Below are positions 43,759 through 52,085 of a DNA stretch of 64,000 nt, one piece after another (within the stretch, counting starts at the first letter, position 1; each line of letters opens with the position of its first letter). This stretch comes from Pseudomarimonas arenosa. GTDB lineage: Bacteria > Pseudomonadota > Gammaproteobacteria > Xanthomonadales > Xanthomonadaceae. Location of the stretch: the NCBI RefSeq assembly GCF_014841215.1, contig NZ_JACYTR010000011.1:1-64000 (forward strand), given 5' to 3'. The position numbers and the translations under genes were made by a program. The notes under the pieces were generated by a model. That model did not search any database, was not told the origin of the DNA, and was given only the letters and a program-made list of their open reading frames with translations.

Positions 43759-45543
43759 ATGACCGTTTCAAGCATGGCCCCATCAGGCCACCGTTGTTCC
43801 CCCTTGATCGTCGGTAGCACGCGCCTGGCGCTGGCTGTCGGCCTAAGTCTGTCGCTGTGGGGTGTGGCAAATGCCGCGGTTGAAGTCGGCCCCGACATTC
43901 TGGTCGACAGCTTGCGCAGCGGCGAGACCTATGAGGGCATCATCGTCAAGTTTCGCGATCAATCGTCCAAGGCGAAACGAGGTGATGAAGGCCGCGCAGC
44001 ACGTTCCGAACGCATCGCGCGTCTGGCCAAATCGAGTGGACTGCCGCTGATCGAAGCGCGCCAACTGGCGGTCGGCGCGGTGCTGATCCAGCATCCGGCC
44101 AAGTCGCTGAATGCCGAGCAGGCCCTGCAGCTGCTGGAGGCCCTGGCCAACGATCCGGAGATCGAATACGCCGAACCCAACACACGCATGTACGCCCAGT
44201 TCACACCGAACGACCCGGACTACATGAAGCAATGGCACTACCACAACAGCCTCGCGGGTCTGCGCCTGCCCAAGGCCTGGGATTGGTCAACCGGCAACGG
44301 CGTCACCGTGGCGGTGCTGGACAGCGGCATTACTGATCATCCCGACCTCAATGGCAACCTGGTACCGGGCTACGACTTCATCAGCGATTCCGCAGCCGCG
44401 CGCGATGGTGATGGCCGCGACGACAATCCCCAGGATGAGGGTGACTGGTTTGCCGTCGGGGACTGCCCTGCACCCATTGACAAGGATTGGCGGAACTCCA
44501 GCTGGCACGGCACCCACGTCGCCGGCACGGTGGCCGCCAGGACACACAACGCCAGCGGAGTGGCCGGTGTCGCCTTCAACGCCAACATTCAGCCGGTGCG
44601 GGTGCTGGGGCGTTGCGGTGGAACGACCGCCGATATCGTGGATGCGATTGTCTGGGCGGCCGGCGGTGAGGTGGACGGCGTGCCCAAGAACCCCACGCCT
44701 GCACGCGTCATCAATATGAGCCTGGGGGGCATGGGCTCATGCGGAAGCGCGACCCGCGATGCCATCAATTTCGCTGTCCTTCAGGCCGGCGCAGCCGTGG
44801 TGGTGGCAGCGGGCAACGACAATGTCAGCGTGACGCAGGCCACCCCGGCAAACTGCAAGAATGTGTTGAACGTGGCCGCTCTGGCACCGAACGGCGATCG
44901 CGCCTATTACTCCAACCACGGCCCCTGGGTGGACGTCGCAGCACCCGGAGGCAGCGGCAAGCTGCCCCTGAGTGACAATATCTATTCCACCTGGAACGCC
45001 GGCACCACGGTGCCCGGCATGCCGTCATACAAGTGGTCGACCGGCACCTCGATGGCGGCCCCGCACGTGGCGGGTCTGGCGGCCATGGTGTTCAGCGCCT
45101 CACCGGGTATCTCGGGGCCGGAAGTGGAGACCATAATCAAGTCCACTGCACGACCCATTCCCGGCAACTGTCCGGAAAAATGCGGCAAGGGGCTGGCTGA
45201 TGCGAGTGCCGCACTTAACCCGTTGTTCAAGAAGCCATCACTGGCCAATGGCAAGGGCAAGTGGATCGCCGGCAATCTGAGCGAGAAGCACCTCCTGATC
45301 GTCGTGCCCGATCTCAGCAAGAAACTTCGTGTTGAGGTCCGGGGCAGCCATGTTGATCTGTATCTGCAGGAAGGCAGCGAGCCCAGCACGCGACGCTATC
45401 AATGTCGAACCTATGCCGCCCGCGGCGTCAACTACTGTGAGATTGACGCGCCCGCAGAAGGGCTCTATCACCTGATGGCCGTGCCGCAACGCGGATTCAC
45501 CGGCGCCACCCTGCTGTCGACCTACGAGCGCGATCTGGACTAG
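43759..45543 (+). CDS. Secreted subtilisin-family serine protease (S8)
   Basis: The 594-residue pre-proprotein has a signal peptide (ALAVGLSLSLWGVANA) and a propeptide with EGIIVKFRD...IEYAEPN (inhibitor I9-like, about 55-142). The S8 domain has catalytic Asp188 (AVLDSGI), His250 (HGTHVAG), Ser431 (GTSMAAPHVAG) and oxyanion Asn353 (AAGNDN). Cysteines at DCPAP, GRCGG, SCGS and NCKN suggest disulfides. The C-terminal about 110 residues resemble a pre-peptidase/PPC-like beta domain (LRVEVRGSHVDLYLQEG). GAGGA precedes the ATG at 43759. It is a typical extracellular protease of Xanthomonadales; no operon partner is obvious. Confidence 0.95.
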   Translation: MTVSSMAPSGHRCSPLIVGSTRLALAVGLSLSLWGVANAAVEVGPDILVDSLRSGETYEGIIVKFRDQSSKAKRGDEGRAARSERIARLAKSSGLPLIEARQLAVGAVLIQHPAKSLNAEQALQLLEALANDPEIEYAEPNTRMYAQFTPNDPDYMKQWHYHNSLAGLRLPKAWDWSTGNGVTVAVLDSGITDHPDLNGNLVPGYDFISDSAAARDGDGRDDNPQDEGDWFAVGDCPAPIDKDWRNSSWHGTHVAGTVAARTHNASGVAGVAFNANIQPVRVLGRCGGTTADIVDAIVWAAGGEVDGVPKNPTPARVINMSLGGMGSCGSATRDAINFAVLQAGAAVVVAAGNDNVSVTQATPANCKNVLNVAALAPNGDRAYYSNHGPWVDVAAPGGSGKLPLSDNIYSTWNAGTTVPGMPSYKWSTGTSMAAPHVAGLAAMVFSASPGISGPEVETIIKSTARPIPGNCPEKCGKGLADASAALNPLFKKPSLANGKGKWIAGNLSEKHLLIVVPDLSKKLRVEVRGSHVDLYLQEGSEPSTRRYQCRTYAARGVNYCEIDAPAEGLYHLMAVPQRGFTGATLLSTYERDLD

Positions 45544-45573
45544 GCACGCTCAAGGCGCGATGCAATGCCCGCT

Positions 45574-45600
45574 CGGTCCTGTGCAAGCACGCCAGGACCG
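45574..45600. terminator. Hairpin between convergent protease and uraD genes
   Basis: CGGTCCTG (45574-45581) pairs with CAGGACCG (45593-45600) across an 11-base loop, 30 bp after the protease stop and 14 bp from the uraD stop. The position between convergent genes suggests a bidirectional terminator, although no U-tract follows. Confidence 0.45.
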
Positions 45601-45613
45601 GGCGAGCGCGCAC

Positions 45614-46129
45614 TCACCCATCCGAATGCCCCAGCAATGCGTGCAGCCTTAGCAGGGCGATGCGCTCGATCTGCCGCAGGGCCTCAACGAACTCATCTTC
45701 GACTTGATTGACCAGGCGCCGTTCCATTTCGGCGATCACAGACTCGCGGGTGTGGCCACGCACCGCGAGGATAAAAGGAAAGCCAAACTTGGCGTTATAG
45801 GCGGCGTTGAGTTCATTGAGATGAGCAAACTGCTCGGGCGTGCACTCGGTCAGGCCAGCACCACTTTGCTCCTGATTGGATGCCGCAGTCAGCTCGCCGC
45901 GCACCGCGGCTTTGCTGGCCAGCTGTGGGTGGGCACGAATCAGGGCTAGCCGTTGGTCGGCCGGCGCATCCAGCACGACGCCGCACATCGCATCGTGCAG
46001 GGCATCCACCGAAGGGAACGGGCGCTGTTCAAACACCGCCGCAGCCACCCACGGCGAGTGTTCGAAGATGCCGCCGAGGCTTTTCAGCCATTCTGGGCGT
46101 TCCAGCGTGTTCAGTTCGCTCAGCTTCAT
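45614..46129 (-). CDS. uraD: OHCU decarboxylase
   Basis: The 171-residue enzyme decarboxylates 2-oxo-4-hydroxy-4-carboxy-5-ureidoimidazoline to S-allantoin. It has the family motifs: FEHSPWVAAAVFEQRPF, RAHPQLASK with catalytic His67, TAASNQEQSGAGL with the Ser/Glu/Gln contact residues, and FILAVRG. The ATG at 46129 begins MKLSELN, standard for the family; reading upstream is not homologous. It lies 28 bp downstream of puuE on the same strand, so the pair is co-transcribed. Urate oxidase and HIU hydrolase, which make its substrate, are not in the window. Confidence 0.94.
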   Translation of the reverse strand: MKLSELNTLERPEWLKSLGGIFEHSPWVAAAVFEQRPFPSVDALHDAMCGVVLDAPADQRLALIRAHPQLASKAAVRGELTAASNQEQSGAGLTECTPEQFAHLNELNAAYNAKFGFPFILAVRGHTRESVIAEMERRLVNQVEDEFVEALRQIERIALLRLHALLGHSDG

Positions 46130-46157
46130 GGTGCACTCCAGCAAGTAGGCGGGGCAA

Positions 46158-47114
46158 TCAGCTGAGCTGATCGGAGCGACGTCGGTGCGGTTGATAGGGA
46201 TGAGTCTGCTTCCAGTGTCGCGCAATATCGATGCGTCGGCATACCCAGACCCGGTCATGCCTGGCCACATGATCGAGGAAGCGCTGCAGGGCAATGAACC
46301 GCCCCGGCCGCCCCAGCAGCCGACCGTGCATGCCGATCGACATCATTCTCGGAGTGTCAACGCCTTCGGCGTACAGCACATCGAAGCTGTCGCGAAGATA
46401 CTCATAGAACTGTGTGGCGCAGTTGAATCCCTGCGCGGTGGCAAAGCGCATGTCGTTGGTATCAAGCGTATACGGCACAATCAGATGCGGCTTTTGCTCA
46501 CCGCTGTCCAAGGTGACCTCGGTCCAGAACGGCAGCTCATCGCCGTAGTAGTCGGCGTCGTACTCGAAGCCGCCATGCTCCACCACCAGTTTGCGCGTAT
46601 TGGGACTATCGCGGCCGGTATACCAGCCCAGAGGCCGCTGGCCAGTCAGCGCATGGTGAATTGCCACCGCTCTTTCGAGATGATGGCGCTCGATATCGAT
46701 CGGCATGTGCTGGTAATGAATCCAGCGCCAGCCATGCGATGCGATTTCGTGCCCAGCCTCCAGGGCCGCGGCGATCAGGTCCGGCGTGCGCTGCATCGCC
46801 ATGGCGACGCCGAACACGGTGAGCGGCAACTGGCGGCGTTCGAACTCACGCAGAATTCGCCAGCTTCCTACCCGCGAGCCGTACTCATAGATCGACTCCA
46901 TGCTCATATGCCGATCGGGATAGCTCGCCGCCCCGATAATCTCGGAGAGAAACTGCTCACTGCCCTGATCGCCGTGCAGCACGCAGTTTTCTCCACCTTC
47001 CTCGATGTTAAGTACGAACTGCAGGGCAATGCGTGCCTGGCCGGGCCACTGGGCCTGCGGCGGACGGCGGCCGTAGCCGATCAGATCGCGAGGATAGTCT
47101 GCCGTCTGGTTCAT
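46158..47114 (-). CDS. puuE: Allantoinase PuuE (polysaccharide-deacetylase fold)
   Basis: The 318-residue protein belongs to the PuuE group of the carbohydrate esterase 4 fold. Typical parts are DLIGYGRRPPQAQWPG, LQFVLNIEEGGENCVLHGD, YEYGSRVGSWRI, GHEIASHGWRWIHY, GWYTGRDSPNTRKL and the closing GMHGRLLGRPGR. PuuE converts allantoin to allantoate, feeding the allantoicase at 39.3-40.3 kb. It is immediately followed by uraD (28 bp) and preceded by the propeller-regulator gene, whose stop is 3 bp upstream. That spacing makes a regulator-puuE-uraD operon likely. Confidence 0.95.
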   Translation of the reverse strand: MNQTADYPRDLIGYGRRPPQAQWPGQARIALQFVLNIEEGGENCVLHGDQGSEQFLSEIIGAASYPDRHMSMESIYEYGSRVGSWRILREFERRQLPLTVFGVAMAMQRTPDLIAAALEAGHEIASHGWRWIHYQHMPIDIERHHLERAVAIHHALTGQRPLGWYTGRDSPNTRKLVVEHGGFEYDADYYGDELPFWTEVTLDSGEQKPHLIVPYTLDTNDMRFATAQGFNCATQFYEYLRDSFDVLYAEGVDTPRMMSIGMHGRLLGRPGRFIALQRFLDHVARHDRVWVCRRIDIARHWKQTHPYQPHRRRSDQLS

Positions 47115-47117
47115 CGA

Positions 47118-49805
47118 TCAGGGCTCGTCCGGAGTGGACATAGTCTCCAGGCGCTCGGCCGGCGCTGGCAAGCCTTCCGGTTCGATCATCGTGCGCAGCA
47201 GATGCAGGGTCTGATCGGCACTGCCCACGGCGATGTAGGGTGGCGCGGCGGCTGGATTGAGCACGGCGCCGCCAGCCCGCATGCGCCACTGCAAGGATCC
47301 ATTCAAGGGATCGAGGCTGTATAGATAGCCTTCCGGACTACCGGCCAGCAACCGCCCACCGGCCAGGGCCAGGCGTCCTTCGGCCTGCGGACCGATGCGC
47401 TGCCGCCAGCGCTCGCGGCCGGTACCCAGATCAACGGCATACACATGACCATCGCCGCTGGCGAAGAAGATTCGCTGACCATCGGACACCAGGCCGAACC
47501 AGATCCAGCCGCCGCTGGCGAATCGCCAGTGCTCACTACCATTGCTCGGGTCGAAGGCTCTCAAAGTGCCGTCGGATACCGGAACAAACAAGGTGTTACG
47601 TTGCCACAAGGGTGCCGCCACGATCCATTCGCGCACCGATTGCCGCCACAACAGCGCCCCATCAGCCAGCGACAGCGCGTACAGATGCTGATCGCCGCTG
47701 CCGGCAAACACCTTGCCGTCGGCAACCGCCACTTCGGCATGCACCGGCCCTTCGGTAGCGAAGCGCCAACGCAGCCTGCCGTCGACCATATCCAGACAAT
47801 AGATGTGCTTGTCGACGCCACCGAACACCACCTGGCGTTCCACCACGACCGGGGCGGAGCGAACCTTGTCGCCGGTGGCAAACTGCCAGCGCAATCGACC
47901 ACTGTCGGCCTCGACGGCATATAGTCGACCATCATTGCCACCGAACAGGATCAGGTCGCCGGCCTGACGGAACTGGGTACCCGGCGCTTGCTGCAGAGCG
48001 AAGTGCCAGCGCCGCTGACCGTCCAGGCCGAGCCGATACACGCCGCTGGCATCGCCGACGACCAGGTCGCCGTCGATGAAATTGAGATCCTGCGCATTGC
48101 CCGAGGTCTTGACCGTCCACAACGGCTCAACCTGTTCGGATGACTGTGCCCGCTCGATCACTGGATCCTCGGTGCCACCTGACCACGGCTGAACCTCACC
48201 GCTGGCCAGCAATTGCCAGTCCCCGGTGCGACTGGGCAAGGGCAGATCGAGGAAACGCACGTCTCCGTTGAGCCCGGCCAGGGCCAATTCTTGATCGAGC
48301 GGCTGCAGCCAGTCGATCGGGCCCGGCGTGTGCACGCGATGGATCAACTTGCCAGAGTCCGTATCGAGCAAGCCGAGCTGCGCGCCGGCCAGACTCACCG
48401 CAATGCCCTGTTCAGTGCCGATCGGCTGCTGGCTGCCGGAAATCTTCAGTCGCTGACGCCAGACCGACTCACCGCTGGCGAGGTCGATCAGGCGCGCCTG
48501 GCCCTGCCGCGTCAGCACGAAGGCGCGCGTGCCGACGAACCAGGGTGCGCCCATGGCATCGCCCAGCTCAATCTCCCAACGTACGGTTTGACTGGCGGCC
48601 TCGATACGCATCAAGCGACCGGCTTCGCTGGCCAGCAGCAGATCACCGGCCATGGCGGCATCGACTGCACCCAAACCCCGTAACCAGTTGATTGGCGCAC
48701 CAAGCTCCCGCTGCCAGCGCAGCTCGCCATGATCCAATGACAAGGCATTGAGCTGACCTTCGACATTGCCTACCAGCACTACCCCTTGTTCAACCACCAC
48801 AGCGCCGCGCATGCGACCACCTACGCGTTGCCGCCAGATTACCCGGCGATCGGCCAAGGACAGGCGCAGCACCTCGCCGTGGTCATCGGCCAGCACTGCG
48901 CTGTCGTCCAACAAGGCAGGCTGCGCGCGCAGTCGACTGCCCGCCATGAAACGCCAAAGCTCGGTGCCGCTGCGGCTATCCAGGGCATAGAGAAACTGAT
49001 CATCACTGGCAACGTACAAGCGATCGTCGACCTCGAGCGTGGGCACAGTGGAGGGCGCGCCCAACCGCAGTCGCCAGTCGGGCTGGCTGCGCTGGGGCGA
49101 CCAGGCGATCAATTCGGCGCCGCGCGTGGCCATCAGCAAGCGACCATCGGCCAGGCGGTCAAAGCGGGTCAATCGATCGCCCAGACGCCAAACGCTGGCG
49201 GCGACTTCATCAGACGATTCTCGCCCGCTATACCAGCTCAACCAACCGATACCGGCGACGGCCAGCACGATCAGCAGCAGATCGAACAGCGGCCAGCGGG
49301 CGGAACTGGCCGGCACTGCCGAAGTGCCAGCGATCGAATTGCTACCTGGTTCGTCGAGCGGCTGGGCGATGGGCCGCGCCGGAATGTCTGCTACCGGCTC
49401 AGCCTGCGAACTCGAGGCGCCATCCTGCGGCGACGCGTCGCCCGCATCCATCTCGCCAGGTGTGGTCGATGGCCCAAGCGCAGCAGGCTCGGCCAGCTCC
49501 ACGGCGGCCACCATCAACCGATAGCCGCGCCGCGGCACGGTCTGGATATAGCGCGGACGCTTGGCATCATCACCCAGCGCCTTGCGCAGCACCCAGACGG
49601 CATGGTTCAGAGCCTCATCGCCCACCAGTGGATCGGCCCAGACTCGGCGCAACAGCTCGGCCTTGCTGACCAAATCGTCGCCTTCCTCAGCCAGCACGAC
49701 CAGCACGTCGATGAATTTGGACGGCAGTCGCTCAACCCGTCCATCGATATGGATCTCATTGAGCGCCGGGAACACCTCGGCTTCTAGAAGTCGGAACGCC
49801 TTCAT
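47118..49805 (-). CDS. Transmembrane regulator: CadC-like winged helix fused to a PQQ-type propeller
   Basis: The 895-residue protein has an N-terminal OmpR/CadC-type winged helix (about 10-98: LPSKFIDVLVVLAEEGDDLVSK, GDEALNHAVWVLRKALGDD, YIQTVPRRGYRL). A low-complexity Pro/Ala/Ser linker follows, then one membrane helix (about 172-194, LFDLLLIVLAVAGIGWLSW), and about 690 residues of PQQ/BamB-like propeller repeats (ELWRFMAG, GELRWQRELG, GRLRWQFATGD, GRLRWRFATEG, ALLWRQSVREW, GSEHWRFASGG). The cytoplasmic domain should bind DNA while the propeller lies in the periplasm as sensor. It ends 3 bp before puuE, so control of the ureide genes is suspected. Three TAGAGA boxes upstream could be its site. 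Confidence 0.85.
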   Translation of the reverse strand: MKAFRLLEAEVFPALNEIHIDGRVERLPSKFIDVLVVLAEEGDDLVSKAELLRRVWADPLVGDEALNHAVWVLRKALGDDAKRPRYIQTVPRRGYRLMVAAVELAEPAALGPSTTPGEMDAGDASPQDGASSSQAEPVADIPARPIAQPLDEPGSNSIAGTSAVPASSARWPLFDLLLIVLAVAGIGWLSWYSGRESSDEVAASVWRLGDRLTRFDRLADGRLLMATRGAELIAWSPQRSQPDWRLRLGAPSTVPTLEVDDRLYVASDDQFLYALDSRSGTELWRFMAGSRLRAQPALLDDSAVLADDHGEVLRLSLADRRVIWRQRVGGRMRGAVVVEQGVVLVGNVEGQLNALSLDHGELRWQRELGAPINWLRGLGAVDAAMAGDLLLASEAGRLMRIEAASQTVRWEIELGDAMGAPWFVGTRAFVLTRQGQARLIDLASGESVWRQRLKISGSQQPIGTEQGIAVSLAGAQLGLLDTDSGKLIHRVHTPGPIDWLQPLDQELALAGLNGDVRFLDLPLPSRTGDWQLLASGEVQPWSGGTEDPVIERAQSSEQVEPLWTVKTSGNAQDLNFIDGDLVVGDASGVYRLGLDGQRRWHFALQQAPGTQFRQAGDLILFGGNDGRLYAVEADSGRLRWQFATGDKVRSAPVVVERQVVFGGVDKHIYCLDMVDGRLRWRFATEGPVHAEVAVADGKVFAGSGDQHLYALSLADGALLWRQSVREWIVAAPLWQRNTLFVPVSDGTLRAFDPSNGSEHWRFASGGWIWFGLVSDGQRIFFASGDGHVYAVDLGTGRERWRQRIGPQAEGRLALAGGRLLAGSPEGYLYSLDPLNGSLQWRMRAGGAVLNPAAAPPYIAVGSADQTLHLLRTMIEPEGLPAPAERLETMSTPDEP

Positions 49806-49860
49806 CCGCGTGGCGCTTTACTCGCCCCGCCTGACAGGCCATCGCTAAACCATTGATTCA

Positions 49861-49886
49861 TAGAGAAATTAGAGAATTCTTAGAGA
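49861..49886. promoter_or_regulatory. Three phased TAGAGA boxes upstream of the propeller-regulator gene
   Basis: TAGAGA occurs at 49861, 49870 and 49881, spaced 9 and 11 bp, in an AT-rich patch of an otherwise GC-rich intergenic region between divergent genes (49805 and 49962). Direct repeats on about one helical turn are typical of winged-helix regulator sites of the OmpR/CadC type. The assignment is inference. Confidence 0.4.
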
Positions 49887-49961
49887 GTTCTTCGATGGTG
49901 ATCGGAAGACCAAGGACCTAGGTTATCCGCCTCACACCTTCTTCACTAGAGCACATCTGCC

Positions 49962-51725
49962 ATGCGTTCAGCGTTTCGACCCGCACCCGCCTTGCTCCCC
50001 CTGGCGGCGGCCTTGCTCAGCCTCAGTGTCGCTGCGGCTGCCGCCGAGCTGCAACTCGAGGCCGAATTGCTGCAGGACGGGGTTCCCGCCGAGGCCGATT
50101 ACGAGATTCGCCTTCAGGTCGATCGTGGCCAGCCCTGGATCAAGCAGACCTTGGCGCTCGGGGTGATACGGGTTGAAGACGGACGACTGCTGGCACCCGT
50201 GCAGCTGGACGATCGACTGCTCAGTGAGGCCAAGAGTTTCGCGCTGGAAGCGCGGCTGGCCGGCAGCGCCGACGCGTTTGTGCCGTTGGCCAGCGTGGCG
50301 GCCAAGGGCAGCTGTGCGCTGTCGCCCTGGGCACTCACCGGCAACGGCGATGCGACTGAGCAGAGTTTCATCGGCACCACCAATAACCAGCCGTTGCGCT
50401 TGCGGGCGAACAACCAGCAGGTGGGAATACTGACCCACGATAGCTCGACCGTGCCCGGATCAGAGTTCGAAGCGGTCAACGTGCAGCTTGGCTGGCCGGG
50501 CAATCACATCGGCAACTTTTCCGATGGCGTTGTAGTCATGGGTGGCGGGACCATTGCCGGAACACCGTTGCCGAATCAGGTCGACAACAATGCCGACTGG
50601 GCAACCATATCCGGCGGATACGACAACCGGGCGATGTCCAGACTAGGTTCTATCGGCGGCGGAAGCGGAAACCGAGTCGGCGGGTTGGCAACGGTTGCAG
50701 GGGGCGCCGACAACCAGGCCACGGAAGCCTACAGCACCGTGGGCGGCGGTCTGGGCAACACTGCCGCTGGCCTGTTGAGCAGCGTCGCCGGCGGCTATCA
50801 CAACCAGGCAACGGGCGATCGGGCCACAGTTCCGGGCGGCGGCTCAAATAGCGCCCTGGGAGATTTCAGTCTTGCCGCAGGATCCTGGGGCACGGCGCAA
50901 CATCTGCTGAGCTTCGTCTGGTCGCAAGCAGACGGCACCTACAGCACCTCCAGTAGCGCCGCGCGACAAGTGATTTTCGAAGCTCGCGGCGGCTTTGGTA
51001 TCAACAGTTCCGCCGGCCCCATTCCGAACACCCCGCTTAACGCTGAACTCACCGTACGCACCACGGGCACACCTGACAACAACGTCGACTTGATGTTGCT
51101 CAATCACGAGAACAATGCCTCGAATTTCCGCGGCTTTTCGCTGGCCTCGGTTCCCAATGGTCAGTTCTACCTGACCAGCCTTTACAACAATGGCGGCACT
51201 CTGCGCTACGACCCGTTACTGGGTGTTACCGCGCTGTCCACAGGCACTTCGGTGGTTTCAGTCAACCGTGGCAGCTCTCTGCCTCAGGCCGGTGCCGTGC
51301 TGCAAGTCGGCGACGGTGGCAACGATGGCAACGGTGCGCATCTCAGCAGCGGCGGCACTTGGACCAATGCCTCCAGCCGCGAATTCAAGACCGCGTTCTC
51401 GGCCATCGACCCGGAACTGATTCTCGACCGCCTGCTTAGCCTGCCGTTGAGCTCATGGACTTACAAGGACTCTACCGAAGGCCGCCACCTGGGCCCGGTG
51501 GCGGAAGAGTTTGCCGCCGCCTTTTCGCTTGGTAATGACCCGCAACGCATCAGCACCGTGGATGCGGACGGCGTCAACATGGCGGCGATCCAAGGCCTTA
51601 GCTCACGTCTTGATCGAGAGAACGCCGAGACCAGGCGCCGGCTGGCGCAGGAAAACGCAGAGTTGCGCCAGCGCCTTGACCGACTGGAACGCCGTTTGAG
51701 GAAGATTGAGCGGGGTCAGCCATGA
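49962..51725 (+). CDS. Secreted YadA-head/S74-chaperone fibre protein (copy 1)
   Basis: The 587-residue protein has a signal peptide and an N-terminal beta domain (ELQLEAELLQDG, CALSPWALTGNGDA). From about 205-310 it has head repeats of about 14-16 residues of the YadA/trimeric-adhesin kind (TISGGYDNRA, SIGGGSGNRV, TVAGGADNQA, TVGGGLGNTA, SVAGGYHNQA, TVPGGGSNSA). A central domain follows, then a peptidase-S74 intramolecular chaperone (about 465-550: TNASSREFKTAF, LPLSSWTYKD, HLGPVAEEF) and a C-terminal coiled coil. S74 domains trimerise phage tailspikes and are cut off by a Ser/Lys dyad; SREFK fits. There is no outer-membrane anchor. The next gene overlaps its stop by ATGA. Confidence 0.82.
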   Translation: MRSAFRPAPALLPLAAALLSLSVAAAAAELQLEAELLQDGVPAEADYEIRLQVDRGQPWIKQTLALGVIRVEDGRLLAPVQLDDRLLSEAKSFALEARLAGSADAFVPLASVAAKGSCALSPWALTGNGDATEQSFIGTTNNQPLRLRANNQQVGILTHDSSTVPGSEFEAVNVQLGWPGNHIGNFSDGVVVMGGGTIAGTPLPNQVDNNADWATISGGYDNRAMSRLGSIGGGSGNRVGGLATVAGGADNQATEAYSTVGGGLGNTAAGLLSSVAGGYHNQATGDRATVPGGGSNSALGDFSLAAGSWGTAQHLLSFVWSQADGTYSTSSSAARQVIFEARGGFGINSSAGPIPNTPLNAELTVRTTGTPDNNVDLMLLNHENNASNFRGFSLASVPNGQFYLTSLYNNGGTLRYDPLLGVTALSTGTSVVSVNRGSSLPQAGAVLQVGDGGNDGNGAHLSSGGTWTNASSREFKTAFSAIDPELILDRLLSLPLSSWTYKDSTEGRHLGPVAEEFAAAFSLGNDPQRISTVDADGVNMAAIQGLSSRLDRENAETRRRLAQENAELRQRLDRLERRLRKIERGQP

Positions 51726-52018
51726 GCCGGCGCCTGTGGCACTGGGCCCTGCTCACGATGCTGGTGCCGTTTGTAGCACAGGCAACGGACCCGCCACCAA
51801 CGAGATCCGGCCTATCCGTCAGCGGGTTCAAACTCACGGTTAAGATGCCCGAGTCGAATTCCGATGTTGCGCTTGTGCTGCGTTCGCCCAGCGAGTTGCG
51901 GGGTAGTCACCAGCCAATGCAGGCCAATGCCGTGCGTTTGTCCGGCGCTAAGCTCGGCAAGAGCTGCGCACCACCTGACACGCTGTTTCACGATGGCTAT
52001 GAGCCCGACCAGCCCTGA
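51722..52018 (+). CDS. Small secreted protein with C-terminal HDGYE motif
   Basis: The ATG at 51722 overlaps the preceding TGA, so translation is coupled. The 98 residues comprise a signal peptide (WALLTMLVPFVAQA) and about 75 mature residues with a Cys in GKSCAPPDT. It ends LFHDGYEPDQP, resembling the VFGNGFE end of the protein at 16357. No other family is recognised. Its position between two fibre genes suggests an accessory or decaying duplicate. Confidence 0.6.
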   Translation: MSRRLWHWALLTMLVPFVAQATDPPPTRSGLSVSGFKLTVKMPESNSDVALVLRSPSELRGSHQPMQANAVRLSGAKLGKSCAPPDTLFHDGYEPDQP

Positions 52019-52085
52019 CTGAGCGCCGTCGGCCGAGACCGCAGCCAAGCTTTGCGCTGCACTCCCCCGCATACCGAGTTCCGCC

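Noticed and set aside
48786-49787. Plus-strand open frame of 333 codons opposite the propeller regulator
   Set aside because: It lies antisense to a well-supported winged-helix/propeller gene and lacks any recognisable domain.
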